Numbered from the stretch's first letter, positions 34,982 to 44,745 are shown. The stretch: 64,000 nucleotides of DNA from JACOMS01 sp964352785 (GCA_964352785.1 CAYGTI010000006.1:1-64000), one strand, 5' to 3'. Made by a program: numbers and translations. Notes: generated by a model from the sequence alone, not told the origin.

Positions 34982-36331
34982 TTAAGGCGTGTTTATCTGT
35001 ACCGTTTTAGAAACCGAGAACGGTGATAAATTCAACTTAGCAAGCTTTTGGTCAAATTCAGGGCTCTTGATCAACTCGACAGCTTTCTTAAGTTGGTAAT
35101 CTTCGCCCGGTGCCCAATCCGCAGGCGGATAATCTATAGTTCTTTTATCTGCTTTATAATCGCTCTCATCGGGGTTTCTCAAAGCGTTTGGCAGGCTATC
35201 TTCGCGAAACCTCTCGCGGGTTTCTCCGGTGTCAGGCCTAAGCGCGACCAAAACATCAGGCAGGATGCCACGTCCCTGAATAGACTTGCCGGACGGCGTG
35301 TAATAACGCTGCGTTGTAAGCCGCAAAGCCCCGTTAGAACGGCTTAAGCCTATGACCGACTGTACGGAGCCCTTACCGAATGTTCTGCGGCCAATGATAA
35401 TGCCGCGTCCTCTATCTTGAATGGCCCCGGCGAGAATCTCTGCCGCTGAGGCCGAGTTACTGTTTGTGATCACAACGATAGGCAGGCCCGGCATAAATTC
35501 GCCTGGCGCTGCGTTGTAACGTTGGGTGTCAGCTATTGTGCGGCCCCTCGCGGAAAAGACTTCGCCGCCGTCAAGAAAATTACTCGCAACTTTGACGGTT
35601 TGATCGACCAATCCTCCCGGATTACTGCGCACATCAATCACCAAGCCTGGGATGACGCCATCAAATGATTTTTTAAGGTCTGCTAGAGCAAATTCGACAT
35701 CAGCAGCAAGACGCGGGTGGTTGAACGACTCGATATATATGTAGGCGACGCCGTCTTCTACTCTGTGCCGTACAACGCGGCCTTGCACGACTTCGCGGAC
35801 GATAGTCACGTCTCGCGGGTCTTGCCCTTCACTCATCACAGTTACGACTATGGGGTCACCCGCCAGGCCGCGCATGCCGTCGACCGCATCATTCAGCGAC
35901 TTTCCTTTGACGCCGCGTCCTTCAACGGCGGTGATGAAGTCACCAGCGACGAGGCCGACTTTACCTGCAGGCCCGTCTTGGATCACATAGGTGAGCTTGA
36001 CGAGTTCATCTTCGAGCGCGACTTCTATACCCAGCCCGCCATACTCACGGCGAGATGTTTTTTGACGCTCAACAAATTCTTCCTGAGCAACATAATGTGA
36101 ATGTGGATCAAGTGATTCCAGCGCGCCGTTTAAGGCGTGATTGATCAAGTCTTTCTCATCGATCTCTTCAACGTAATCATTACGAATGACCGCAAATATT
36201 TCTGCGAATATCTGGAGCTTTTCAAACGTTTCATCATTTTCATTTGGCACAGGATCAGCCCAAGCCATTGCGCCGAGGCTACATAATACTCCGGTAATCG
36301 CCAGAGACATGACAAAGCGGTAGAAACGCAT
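34982..36331 (-). CDS. S41 carboxy-terminal processing protease (second copy)
   Basis: This exported 449-residue protease has a signal peptide (cleavage near AWA-D). A cap region with GALESLDPHSHYV and GGLGIEV is followed by a PDZ domain (about 90-180). In the peptidase domain, NSNSASAAEI carries the serine and RTFGKGSVQ the lysine of the Ser-Lys dyad. It starts nine bases after the stop of the paralogous S41 gene, so both are translated from one message. It lacks the acidic insertion near the C-terminus of its partner. Confidence 0.92.
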   Translation of the reverse strand: MRFYRFVMSLAITGVLCSLGAMAWADPVPNENDETFEKLQIFAEIFAVIRNDYVEEIDEKDLINHALNGALESLDPHSHYVAQEEFVERQKTSRREYGGLGIEVALEDELVKLTYVIQDGPAGKVGLVAGDFITAVEGRGVKGKSLNDAVDGMRGLAGDPIVVTVMSEGQDPRDVTIVREVVQGRVVRHRVEDGVAYIYIESFNHPRLAADVEFALADLKKSFDGVIPGLVIDVRSNPGGLVDQTVKVASNFLDGGEVFSARGRTIADTQRYNAAPGEFMPGLPIVVITNSNSASAAEILAGAIQDRGRGIIIGRRTFGKGSVQSVIGLSRSNGALRLTTQRYYTPSGKSIQGRGILPDVLVALRPDTGETRERFREDSLPNALRNPDESDYKADKRTIDYPPADWAPGEDYQLKKAVELIKSPEFDQKLAKLNLSPFSVSKTVQINTP

Positions 36332-36340
36332 GAACCGTCC

Positions 36341-37660
36341 TTAGCCCGCTGACGCGAGCCTTGTTAAGTAGGAGCCGTCTTTTAAAATTGAGATGGCGCG
36401 TTGGAGTTGGTAATCGTCTTCGACTTTAAAGCCTTCAGGTGGATAATCAACTTTGACTTCTGCGGCGGGTTCGGTTCCGTCTTGTGATTCGATTTCATTT
36501 TTGATCGCATTCGGAAGATCGGCTTCATGTACGCTCTTATTACCTTTACCATCGTCGGGTATGGCGGCTACGGCAATATCAGGATCAATACCTGTGCCTT
36601 GGATTGAACGCCCCGCAGGCGTGTAGTAACGCTCTGTGGTTAAGCGAAGCGCGCCGTCGCGGCCACCGCGTAGCGGAATAACGGACTGAACTGACCCTTT
36701 ACCGAATGATGTGAGGCCCACGAGAAGCCCGCGCCCTCTGTCTTGTACGGCGCCGGCTACAATTTCAGAGGCCGAGGCAGACGCGCCATCAATTAAAACG
36801 ACAAGGGGTATGCCTTTTGCTAATTCACCGCTTTGTGCGTTGTAACGTTCTGTATCCGAAGCAATCCGTCCGCGTGTCGATACAACTTCGCCGCCGTCCA
36901 AAAACGCACTGCTGACCTTGATGGATTGATCCAGTAGGCCGCCAGGATTTCCGCGTAGATCAAGAACAATACCGGGGATTTTACCACCGAAATCTGTCTT
37001 CAAAGCGTTAATCGCGTCTGATAACTCATCAGAGGTTTTTTCATTAAATTGCGAAATACGAAGATATCCAATACCGTCTTTGACCTCGTGCTTTACAACG
37101 GGACGCTTGATGATTTCCCGTATTAGCGTGTATTCGGCTGGGTCATTATCACCGCGAATAACGGTGATGGTAATAGGCTCGCCGGGCTTGCCGCGCATTT
37201 GATCCACAGCTTCGCTCAGTGTTAATCCAATGATGGATTCCCCGTCTATCTCTGTGAGGTAATCACCAGATTTGATGCCCGCTTTAAACGCCGGTGTATC
37301 ATCAATAGGAGAGATAACTTTAACCACGCCGCTCTCTGATGTGACTTCCATGCCCAGACCGCCATATTCACCGCTTGTGCTGACCTGCATGTCCATGAAG
37401 CCTTCCGGGCTGACATAACTTGAATGGGGGTCAAGTGATTGCAGCATGCCGTTTATGGCGTCTTCGATCAATTCGGCATCATCAACATCTACCACGTAAT
37501 CATTACGCACTCGGGCCATGACATCCGCAAACAACTCAAGCTGCGCAAATGTGTCCGTATTAGAGGGCTTTTCAACAGCTATTGCCGTCTGTGATGTTGT
37601 CGAAAAGGCAAATAACGCCGTCGCCGCGATTGTTCCGATCGTTGGAAGAATATATTTCAT
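36341..37660 (-). CDS. ctpA: S41 carboxy-terminal processing protease (CtpA type)
   Basis: This exported 439-residue protease has a signal peptide (MKYILPTIGTIAATALFAFS region). GMLQSLDPHSSYV and YGGLGMEV precede a PDZ domain. The dyad serine is in DGASASASEIVAGA and the lysine in SFGKGSVQSVIPL. CtpA-type enzymes cleave envelope and cell-wall-linked proteins from the C-terminus; position after envC is the standard alphaproteobacterial order. The following gene is a clear paralogue. Confidence 0.94.
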   Translation of the reverse strand: MKYILPTIGTIAATALFAFSTTSQTAIAVEKPSNTDTFAQLELFADVMARVRNDYVVDVDDAELIEDAINGMLQSLDPHSSYVSPEGFMDMQVSTSGEYGGLGMEVTSESGVVKVISPIDDTPAFKAGIKSGDYLTEIDGESIIGLTLSEAVDQMRGKPGEPITITVIRGDNDPAEYTLIREIIKRPVVKHEVKDGIGYLRISQFNEKTSDELSDAINALKTDFGGKIPGIVLDLRGNPGGLLDQSIKVSSAFLDGGEVVSTRGRIASDTERYNAQSGELAKGIPLVVLIDGASASASEIVAGAVQDRGRGLLVGLTSFGKGSVQSVIPLRGGRDGALRLTTERYYTPAGRSIQGTGIDPDIAVAAIPDDGKGNKSVHEADLPNAIKNEIESQDGTEPAAEVKVDYPPEGFKVEDDYQLQRAISILKDGSYLTRLASAG

Positions 37661-37726
37661 AAAACAGACTCCTGAGTGTTGGTATTATCGCGCACGTCAC
37701 TTTGTGACCAGAGAAAATACACGGAT

Positions 37727-38953
37727 TTACCGATTACTTGCAAAAGCAGTGCCGAGCCAAGGTGTCGGATTGATCGTTGTGCCATTTTTCCTTAGCTCAA
37801 TATAGAGGTCATGGCTGTTTTGTGTGTTAAAAGGCATTAATCCGAGAGGTTCGCCCGTCGCCATGATTTCTCCGGCCTCAACATAGATTTCGCCAAGGCC
37901 AGTCAAAAGAATGAAGTATCCATCCCCGACATTGAGAATAACGACGTTCTCATAATTTTTAAACGGGCCTGCAAATTCCACACGCCCGGCCGCCGGAGCT
38001 GTAATTTGAGCCTTACTACGGGTCGCGACCGTCATGCCTTTGCGCGCAGAACTGTAGCTTTTTGTAATGCGTCCAGCAGTGATGGCAGGCACCGCGCCTT
38101 TGATATCAGCGAAGCGGGGTGTACCTGCCGGAAGCCTGAGCGGCGTGGACGGCGCGGCTGTTCCTGAGCGCAGGGTGGGCTGCGCTGGAGGCGGCGTTTC
38201 TTCTTCGCCCGGTTTGGGCTTCAAGCGCGGCGCTATATCTCTGGCCGCGCGTTCAAACTGCTGGATTAAATCGCGGAGACTATCCGCTTCCGCTGCGAGA
38301 TCAGCGACCCGCTGTTGAGCCTGCGCCTGATCCTGTGCGATAGAGCGCTCAAGTTTCGTTTTTTCCGTGACAATGTTTTTTATTGTTGTTTGTTTATCGC
38401 CTAATGCTTTTTCATTTAAGGCCAACTCCGATTTTTCAGAATCAATATCGGCTCTGACATAATCAAGTTCTATGAGTTGCTCGCGCAGGGCATCAGCGCG
38501 AGTTTTCAAACGGGCGCTGACATTTGAAATAAGCTTTCCGGCCTGAGCCGCTTCGGCGGCATCTTGCGGCGATATCGCAAGGGCCGGGGGCGGGTTTGTT
38601 TCAACCCTCTGAAGCGCGGCGAGCAGGTGCATAAGAGTTTTTCGGTCGCTATAAACCGCTGTCTTTAGCGCCATTTCCGTTTGTGATAAGGCTGTCAGGC
38701 GATCTTCGATGGCCCGTCCGGCGCGTTCAATTTTTCGCGCTTCTGCGGCTAGGGTTGTTAGATTTGTTTTAAGTTTCCCAATATCACTTCGAACGGCGTC
38801 TCGGGTTTGCCTTAGCTCGCTTTCTCTCGCGGATTCGCGCTCTTGTTGGATAGAAAGCTCGTCTAAACGTTCCGGCTCAACTGTTTGCGCGCGGGCAAAA
38901 AATATCGTGCAAGCCATAGCGGCAAAAAGATAAATGACTCTATTCACGACCAA
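37727..38953 (-). CDS. EnvC-like murein hydrolase activator (degenerate M23/LytM domain)
   Basis: This exported 408-residue protein has a signal peptide, a long coiled coil (about residues 28-240), a Pro-rich linker and a C-terminal LytM domain (about 295-405). The LytM domain shows ITAPAAGRVEFAGPFKNYEN and LYIELRKNGTTINPTPWLG. The zinc-binding HxxxD and HxH residues are absent, as in E. coli EnvC, so it should activate an amidase rather than cut peptidoglycan itself. It probably begins at a TTG (38953) with AAGG six bases upstream; GTG at 38947 is possible. Confidence 0.88.
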   Translation of the reverse strand: MVVNRVIYLFAAMACTIFFARAQTVEPERLDELSIQQERESARESELRQTRDAVRSDIGKLKTNLTTLAAEARKIERAGRAIEDRLTALSQTEMALKTAVYSDRKTLMHLLAALQRVETNPPPALAISPQDAAEAAQAGKLISNVSARLKTRADALREQLIELDYVRADIDSEKSELALNEKALGDKQTTIKNIVTEKTKLERSIAQDQAQAQQRVADLAAEADSLRDLIQQFERAARDIAPRLKPKPGEEETPPPAQPTLRSGTAAPSTPLRLPAGTPRFADIKGAVPAITAGRITKSYSSARKGMTVATRSKAQITAPAAGRVEFAGPFKNYENVVILNVGDGYFILLTGLGEIYVEAGEIMATGEPLGLMPFNTQNSHDLYIELRKNGTTINPTPWLGTAFASNR

Positions 38954-38990
38954 GATTTACCTTGTTGAAAGATGAAAAGAAACACTTTGA

Positions 38991-39461
38991 TCAATCCCGA
39001 TGATAGGGCGTTCCCGCAAGGATAGATAGGGAGCGATAAATTTGTTCCATCATCATAACACGCACCATCTTGTGAGGCCATGTTTGCGTTCCCAACGCCC
39101 ATTTTGTGGTGCCGTGGGGCACAGCGGATGGTTCAATACCATCAGCTCCGCCAATAACAATCACAGTTTCGGGCGTTCCTGAGCGCCGGAGTTCATCAAA
39201 GGCGAGGGACATTTTACGCGACGTTAATTGCTTGCCTTTTTCATCAAGGATGATCAGGCGCGTAGACGGGCTTGCGGTGCCAAGTAAGGCTGCCGTCTCG
39301 TTACGGCGGGATTTCGCGCGGCGAAGATCGACTTGTTGTTCTGAGATCGAGTGAAAACCACACGCCTTGGTGAGGCCATTTGCTCGCCGCATATAATCGT
39401 CGATAAGGTCTCGCTCTGGCCCGGAGCGAATGATGCCGCCCGCGCGCAGGACAATCTTCAC
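38991..39461 (-). CDS. rlmH: 23S rRNA pseudouridine(1915) N3-methyltransferase
   Basis: This 156-residue SPOUT methyltransferase modifies pseudouridine 1915 in helix 69 of 23S rRNA. LIILDEKGKQLTSRKM, VIVIGGADGIEPS and the knot-forming TWPHKMVRVMMMEQIYRSLSILAGTPYHRD are all present; the last begins at TWPHKM. Its start lies three bases after the rsfS stop. This is a normal member of the cluster. Confidence 0.96.
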   Translation of the reverse strand: MKIVLRAGGIIRSGPERDLIDDYMRRANGLTKACGFHSISEQQVDLRRAKSRRNETAALLGTASPSTRLIILDEKGKQLTSRKMSLAFDELRRSGTPETVIVIGGADGIEPSAVPHGTTKWALGTQTWPHKMVRVMMMEQIYRSLSILAGTPYHRD

Positions 39462-39464
39462 AGC

Positions 39465-39899
39465 TTAATCTGTATTGAGCGCGTCGTCTGTCTGCATAGA
39501 CCGAAGGCTCTCCGGCAGGGGAACTGACCAGATTTTTTCAATATTGTAAAAGGCGCGCACCTCTGGACGGAAGATGTGCAGAATAACGTCTCCGACGTCT
39601 ATCAAAACCCAATCATTGGCTTCTTTTCCTTCAACTCCGAGGCGTTGATGGCCAAACTCTCGCAGGAATTTTTGAACGTAATCCGACAGCGCGCCGACAT
39701 GACGGTTCGAGCGGCCAGAGGTCACGATCATAAAATCAGCAACCGATGATTTCCCGCGAATATCTATTTGAATAGTGTCTTGGGCTGAGTTTTCTTCAAG
39801 AACACTCAGGATTTGATCTGCGAGTACCTTTGCGGGAACGTCGTCAGTGGCGGGCGGGTTTGCGCTCACAGTGTTTTCCGGGGTCAGGATTATCTCCAT
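39465..39899 (-). CDS. rsfS: Ribosomal silencing factor
   Basis: This 144-residue RsfS/Iojap protein binds L14 and blocks subunit joining when nutrients are low. The N-terminal 25 residues are a variable extension. The conserved domain shows DIRGKSSVADFMIVTSGRSNRH, read as DFMIVTSGRSNRH, then EGKEANDWVLIDVGDVILHIF and FYNIEKIW. It sits between nadD and rlmH, the usual order. Confidence 0.95.
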   Translation of the reverse strand: MEIILTPENTVSANPPATDDVPAKVLADQILSVLEENSAQDTIQIDIRGKSSVADFMIVTSGRSNRHVGALSDYVQKFLREFGHQRLGVEGKEANDWVLIDVGDVILHIFRPEVRAFYNIEKIWSVPLPESLRSMQTDDALNTD

Positions 39900-39984
39900 T
39901 TATACGTCTGACAAAGATGTGCTTAGCACGGCCAAATTATTAAATCTATGCTTTTGACGCCTGTTATAGGCACCAACTGATGGG

Positions 39985-40566
39985 TTATGTTCGCTTTGCT
40001 CTTATCGCTGAGGACGAGAGAGTGTTTACAGGAGGCGTCAAATACGTCCAAGCGGGGGCCGCTCTGTCTTTGAGCGTGTGGGCAAGGGCCTCTGGTACGC
40101 GGGCATTGGCATAAAGGCGCGCGGCTTGACCGAGGCGGGCACGAATAGCGCTATTATCTGCGCCAGGCCGAGAGATGACGGCGACTCTTGCCAGCCTCAT
40201 GATGTTTTTCCAGTCTTTCCATTTTGGCAATTGTAAAAAATTGTCGGCCCCCATCAGAAAGACAAACCGTGTTTGTGGATAGGCCTGCGCTGCGCGGCGC
40301 AATGTATCGATGGTATACCGTGTTTGAAAATCGTGCTCGATCGTGCTGATCTCCATGCGCGGCGGCAGGTTCAAAGCCTGAACTGTTTCAGTGCGGGACT
40401 TATAGCTCGGCTGCTGGGGTTTTAGCGGGTTTTGCGGGCTGACCATCCACCAAATGCGGTCAAGGTCCAGCGTGTTCAGGCCCGTTAATGCCACGTGCAT
40501 GTGGCCCTCGTGCGCTGGATTGAACGAGCCGCCAAACAAACCGATAGACAGGCCATCATAGCGCAT
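39985..40566 (-). CDS. nadD: Nicotinate-nucleotide adenylyltransferase
   Basis: This nucleotidyltransferase of about 193 residues adenylates nicotinate mononucleotide in NAD synthesis. The HxGH-type motif is in GLFGGSFNPAHEGHMHVA, and MVSPQNPLKP, FLMGADNFLQLPKWKDW and a C-terminal SSSAIRAK(R) variant of the ISST region identify NadD. The ATG at 40566 overlaps the proA stop (TGATG), which implies coupling; a TTG 33 bases upstream is less likely. Confidence 0.94.
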   Translation of the reverse strand: MRYDGLSIGLFGGSFNPAHEGHMHVALTGLNTLDLDRIWWMVSPQNPLKPQQPSYKSRTETVQALNLPPRMEISTIEHDFQTRYTIDTLRRAAQAYPQTRFVFLMGADNFLQLPKWKDWKNIMRLARVAVISRPGADNSAIRARLGQAARLYANARVPEALAHTLKDRAAPAWTYLTPPVNTLSSSAIRAKRT

Positions 40567-41858
40567 CAGGGACGTATCTGTCCGGTGCCTTGAACGCAAT
40601 ATTTGTAGGTCGTGAGGTGCTGCGCGCCGACTGGCCCGCGCGCATGTAGACGGCCCGTAGCGATACCGATTTCCGCTCCGAACCCAAATTCACCGCCGTC
40701 GGCAAACTGTGTGGACGCATTATGCATCACAATTGCGCTGTCTACATCGTTTAAAAACCGCCTCGCAGCTTCCTCATCTTCGGTCACAATGGCATCCGTG
40801 TGACCGCTGCCAAACGCTGCAATATACGTGAGCGCATCGTTTATATCATCGACGATACGCACGTTTAGAATAGCGGCTAAGTGTTCTGTGCGAAAATCAT
40901 CGTCCCTTGCGGCGATAACGCCCGGAAGCTCAAGGTTCATAGTTTGCTCGCACGCCCGTATTTCGCATCCTTCATCTATCAGGGCTTGGATCATGCCTGG
41001 TAGAGCCATTTTAGCTATTCCCGTGTCTATCAACAGGGTTTCGGTCGACCCGCAAACCCCGGTACGTCTTAGCTTCGCATTCAATAAAATTGCTTGCGCC
41101 TTTTTTAAATTTGCGCCGGAATGCACATAGGTGTGACACAGGCCTTCGAGGTGGGCAAGCACAGGGACGCGGGCATCATTTTGAACGCGCGCAATCAGGT
41201 TTTTACCGCCGCGTGGAATAATCAAATCAACGGTGCCGCCAAGTCCTCCCAAAAGGTACCCGACCGCGGCGCGGTCAGTGGTTTGGATCATTTGGATGGC
41301 TTCGTCTGGCAGCCCAGCGGCGGCAAGGCCGCGAATAAGCGCTGCATGTATGGCCTTGTTTGACTTCGCGCTTTCTGATCCGCCCCGTAGTATGCAGGCA
41401 TTGCCGGACTTCACGCAAAGTCCTCCCGCATCCGCAGTAACATTTGGGCGGCTCTCATAAATCATCCCAATGATGCCGATGGGAACCCGGATTTTGGAGA
41501 AGGCAAGACCATTGGGCTGTGTCCACGTCTCGTCAATATGCCCAACAGGGTCAGGCAGAGCGGCAATCGCTTCGAGCCCGCGGGCCATGGACTCGACCCT
41601 ATCTTTATCTAGCAACAGGCGGTCAAGCATGGCCGGCGAGAGGCCTTTCGTTCGTGCTGCCGTCATATCCGCAGCGTTGGCGTTCAGAATAGTTTTGGAG
41701 CCGGCTCGAATGTTTCGCGCCATTTCCATGAGGGCTTTGATTTTGATATCAGGTTCAGCCAGCCGCAGGGCTTCAGCGCCTTTGCGGGCCTTTTTCCCAA
41801 GCTGATCCATATAAGCCGTGAGGTCGTTTTCGGACGAAATTTGAGTGACTGTATTCAT
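40566..41858 (-). CDS. proA: Glutamate-5-semialdehyde dehydrogenase
   Basis: This 430-residue enzyme reduces glutamyl 5-phosphate in proline synthesis. The catalytic cysteine is in LRRTGVCGSTETLLID. PIGIIGMIYESRPNVTADAGG, LIIPRGGKNLIARV and NASTQFADGGEFGFGAEIGI are family marks. It overlaps proB by four bases and nadD by one, as part of the tightly packed obgE-proB-proA-nadD segment. Confidence 0.97.
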   Translation of the reverse strand: MNTVTQISSENDLTAYMDQLGKKARKGAEALRLAEPDIKIKALMEMARNIRAGSKTILNANAADMTAARTKGLSPAMLDRLLLDKDRVESMARGLEAIAALPDPVGHIDETWTQPNGLAFSKIRVPIGIIGMIYESRPNVTADAGGLCVKSGNACILRGGSESAKSNKAIHAALIRGLAAAGLPDEAIQMIQTTDRAAVGYLLGGLGGTVDLIIPRGGKNLIARVQNDARVPVLAHLEGLCHTYVHSGANLKKAQAILLNAKLRRTGVCGSTETLLIDTGIAKMALPGMIQALIDEGCEIRACEQTMNLELPGVIAARDDDFRTEHLAAILNVRIVDDINDALTYIAAFGSGHTDAIVTEDEEAARRFLNDVDSAIVMHNASTQFADGGEFGFGAEIGIATGRLHARGPVGAQHLTTYKYCVQGTGQIRP

Positions 41859-42988
41859 TGTTCTATTATGACCATGTTATCGCGGTGAATGAGAGCGGCT
41901 CCGTTATCATAGCCGAGAATTTTCACGATGTCGCTCGATTTAGCCCCCTGAATATGGCGAGCATCCTCTGAATCGTAAGAGATTATACCATAGGCAAGGT
42001 CTTTATCATCCCGGGTTCTAACGGCAACTGTGTCGCCTTTATGAAACTTGCCTTTAATCTCGCTCACACCTGCAGCAAGTAAGCTTTTACCACGGATAAG
42101 CGCCGTAGCAGCCCCCTTATCAATAATGAGTGTTCCTTTGTGGTTTAGCGAGCCCATAATCCATTGGCGGCGGGCATCTAAAGGGTTTGCTGTAGCTTTG
42201 AACCAACTGCATGTTGCACCGTCTTGTAACCGTTTTAGCGGAGATAGCCGAGTGCCGTCGAGAATGCACATGTGGCAGCCAGCTTGCGCCGCAATCCGGG
42301 CTGCCGCGAGCTTGGTCACCATGCCGCCTGTCCCCACATTGGACGCTGCATTAGGCGCGCCGCCCATGGCGATGATCTTTGGCGTGAGTTTCTCTATCAC
42401 CGGGATATGTTTTGCGTCTGCGTTGCTGCGCGGGTCTGCCGTGTAAAGACCATCAATATCTGAGAGCAGGATTAGCGTGTCCGCGCCGAGCATTTGCGCC
42501 GTGCGCGCCGCCAAGCGGTCATTATCTCCATACCGAATTTCTGCTGTCGCGACCGTATCATTTTCATTGATGACGGGGATTGCGCCCAAATCCAAAAGCG
42601 TGCCTAGGGCTTGCCGGGCGTTAAGCCAGCGGCGACGGTCTTCTGTGTCGGTCAAAGTCAGTAGAGCCTGAGCAGTGATAATGCCGTGCTGCCCCAGTTC
42701 CTTCTCATAGGCTTGAGTCAAGAGAGATTGCCCAGCGGCCGCGCAGGCTTGTTTCTCCGGCAGTGCTAATGTTTTATCCAAAAGTCCGAGCCGCGCCCGG
42801 CCAAGTGCTATGGCTCCCGATGATACTAAAATAATCTCCAGACCGGAGGCTTTCAGCGCGGCGACGTCTTGGCAAAATGCGCTTAGCCAGCCGGATTTTA
42901 GCGCCCCGGTCTCAGGCGTCACCAAAAGGGCTGAGCCAATTTTAATGACAATCCGCTGTGCTGGCGTAAATGGGTTTAAGGTTGCCAT
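41855..42988 (-). CDS. proB: Glutamate 5-kinase with PUA domain
   Basis: This 377-residue kinase phosphorylates glutamate, the first and feedback-controlled step of proline synthesis. The amino-acid kinase domain (about 1-260) has VIKIGSALLV, VSSGAIALGR, INENDTVAT and GTGGMVTKLAAARIA. A PUA domain follows (about 285-370). Its start overlaps the obgE stop by 13 bases, and its stop overlaps proA. Confidence 0.97.
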   Translation of the reverse strand: MATLNPFTPAQRIVIKIGSALLVTPETGALKSGWLSAFCQDVAALKASGLEIILVSSGAIALGRARLGLLDKTLALPEKQACAAAGQSLLTQAYEKELGQHGIITAQALLTLTDTEDRRRWLNARQALGTLLDLGAIPVINENDTVATAEIRYGDNDRLAARTAQMLGADTLILLSDIDGLYTADPRSNADAKHIPVIEKLTPKIIAMGGAPNAASNVGTGGMVTKLAAARIAAQAGCHMCILDGTRLSPLKRLQDGATCSWFKATANPLDARRQWIMGSLNHKGTLIIDKGAATALIRGKSLLAAGVSEIKGKFHKGDTVAVRTRDDKDLAYGIISYDSEDARHIQGAKSSDIVKILGYDNGAALIHRDNMVIIEQ

Positions 42989-44058
42989 CCTGTTGTCTCT
43001 GTAATTTCGCCGCGTTTTATGGCGGCTTGTCGAACGCGTTCATCGGCGGCAGCTTTTTCGGCGGCGCGGCGTTTTTCAACATGCTGGTACACCGCATACA
43101 AAACGGGTTTGAGGCCGGATTGCGCCACACTTGATATCAACAAAGGTGTCTGTCCACAGGCTGCCGCGAGGTCTTTCTGTGCGGCGTCAATCTCATCGGC
43201 TCCAAGCGCGTCGCATTTCGTCATCACGACGATTTCCGGCTTATCTTCGATGCCGCCGCCGTAATTCAATAATTCCTGCCGAATGGTTGTGTAATCTGCC
43301 GCCGGATCCTCTGTGCTGCCGTCCACCAAGTGTAGGATCGCTGCGCAGCGCTCAACATGGCCCAAGAACCGGTGTCCAAGGCCCGCGCCTTCGCTCGCGC
43401 CTTCGATGAGGCCCGGTAAATCAGCCAGAACAAACCGCTCGACAGGGCCAAGATTGACGACCCCGAGATGCGGGTGCAGCGTCGTAAACGGATAATCCGC
43501 TGTTTTGGGCGTCGCGTCTGTCACCGTCGAGAGAAATGTAGATTTTCCGGCATTCGGCAGGCCAACTAAGCCTGCATCCGCAATCAGTTTAAGGTGTAGC
43601 CATATCCAGCGCTCTTCGCCGGGCTCTCCGGGGTTAGCATTGCGCGGGGCTTGATTGGTCGATGATTTGAATCGGGCATTCCCCCAGCCGCCATTACCGC
43701 CTTGCGCCAAGAGGGCGCGCTGCCCATCATCAAGCAAATCTATCAAGACCTCATCTGTGTCAGCATCAATGATCTGTGTGCCCACGGGGACCTCCAAGAC
43801 GATATCGTCACCCCCCGCGCCGGCGCGGTCGCGTCCCATGCCGTGAATGCCGGTTCCGGCTTTGAAATGTTGTTTATAGCGGAAATCTATGAGGGTGTTC
43901 AGGTCACGCGAGGCTTCGGCCCACACGTCGCCGCCTTTTCCGCCGTCGCCTCCGTTAGGGCCGCCAAACGCAATGTTTTTCTCACGCCGGAATGACACGC
44001 AGCCAGCCCCGCCATTTCCGGAGCGAATAAAGATTTTTGCCTGATCGAGAAATTTCAT
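42976..44058 (-). CDS. obgE: Obg family GTPase
   Basis: This 360-residue Obg/CgtA is a ribosome-assembly and stress GTPase that is essential in most bacteria. The glycine-rich Obg fold (about 1-158) shows GGAGCVSFRREK and GGPNGGDGGKGGDVW. The G domain has GLPNAGKST, DLPGLIEGASEGAGLG and MTKCDAL. The C-terminal tail is short and basic, as in alphaproteobacteria. It lies ten bases after the acetyltransferase gene and overlaps proB. Confidence 0.97.
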   Translation of the reverse strand: MKFLDQAKIFIRSGNGGAGCVSFRREKNIAFGGPNGGDGGKGGDVWAEASRDLNTLIDFRYKQHFKAGTGIHGMGRDRAGAGGDDIVLEVPVGTQIIDADTDEVLIDLLDDGQRALLAQGGNGGWGNARFKSSTNQAPRNANPGEPGEERWIWLHLKLIADAGLVGLPNAGKSTFLSTVTDATPKTADYPFTTLHPHLGVVNLGPVERFVLADLPGLIEGASEGAGLGHRFLGHVERCAAILHLVDGSTEDPAADYTTIRQELLNYGGGIEDKPEIVVMTKCDALGADEIDAAQKDLAAACGQTPLLISSVAQSGLKPVLYAVYQHVEKRRAAEKAAADERVRQAAIKRGEITETTGWQP

Positions 44059-44067
44059 GGTCTTGTC

Positions 44068-44640
44068 CTATGCGCTCTCTATGACCGCGCGCGAACCCGT
44101 GTGCAAGTGGTCAGCGTCTTTATGCCGGATAAAGCCGAGACTTTTGGCTTTGCAAAGCCGCGCGATCGAGAAATAGTCGGCTTCGGAGCCGAGGCCTTCA
44201 AAGCCGAGCTTTTCCAGGATGCGAATGGATCCCGGATTATCCTCGAATACGCCTGCAGTTATTTGCGTGAGCCCGAGTTTGTTCTCGGCGACATCTATCA
44301 ACGCTTGGCACGCCTCGGTCATATAGCCTTGGCCCCAGAATGGACGCCCGAGCCAGTAACCAAGCTCGAAACCATCTTCGCCTTTTCGTTTGAAGAGGCT
44401 GAGTTCGCCCATCATCTCTCCGCCGTCGATACTGATAGCGTAGGAGTATTCAACATGCTGCCGCCAGGCGGCCTCGAACATTATGGTTCTTATTTCGGCA
44501 GACAGGAGCGGAAAAGGCGAGGGGATGGATCCGGTCATTTTCGCTATATCATACTCACCCGCGAGTTTTGAAAAGTCGGGCGCGTCGCCCAGCGTAACGG
44601 GGCGAAGGACTAATCTATCTGTGTTTATTATCCGTTCCAT
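44068..44640 (-). CDS. GNAT family N-acetyltransferase (RimJ/RimL-like)
   Basis: This 190-residue GNAT acetyltransferase of the RimJ/RimL-like group begins with the typical TDRLVLRPVTLGDAPDF. It has ELGYWLGRPFWGQGYMTEA as the acetyl-CoA-binding segment and NPGSIRILEKLGFEGLG near the end. The substrate is unknown; an acetyltransferase at this place between rpmA and obgE is common in alphaproteobacteria. A terminator separates it from rpmA, so it probably starts the obgE transcript. Confidence 0.9.
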   Translation of the reverse strand: MERIINTDRLVLRPVTLGDAPDFSKLAGEYDIAKMTGSIPSPFPLLSAEIRTIMFEAAWRQHVEYSYAISIDGGEMMGELSLFKRKGEDGFELGYWLGRPFWGQGYMTEACQALIDVAENKLGLTQITAGVFEDNPGSIRILEKLGFEGLGSEADYFSIARLCKAKSLGFIRHKDADHLHTGSRAVIESA

Positions 44641-44668
44641 AACGCCCTAGTCTGTTTTGGCAGGGCAC

Positions 44669-44697
44669 AAAAAAAGGAAACCGGCGACCCGATTTCC
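44669..44697 (-). terminator. Rho-independent terminator of rplU-rpmA
   Basis: On the reverse strand GGAAATCGG pairs with CCGGTTTCC around a GTCG tetraloop and is followed by seven T residues. It lies about 50 bases past the rpmA stop. Confidence 0.85.
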
Positions 44698-44745
44698 CTG
44701 AATGTTTCGGATCGCCCTATAGGTGCGACCCGCCGTTAAAGGTCG

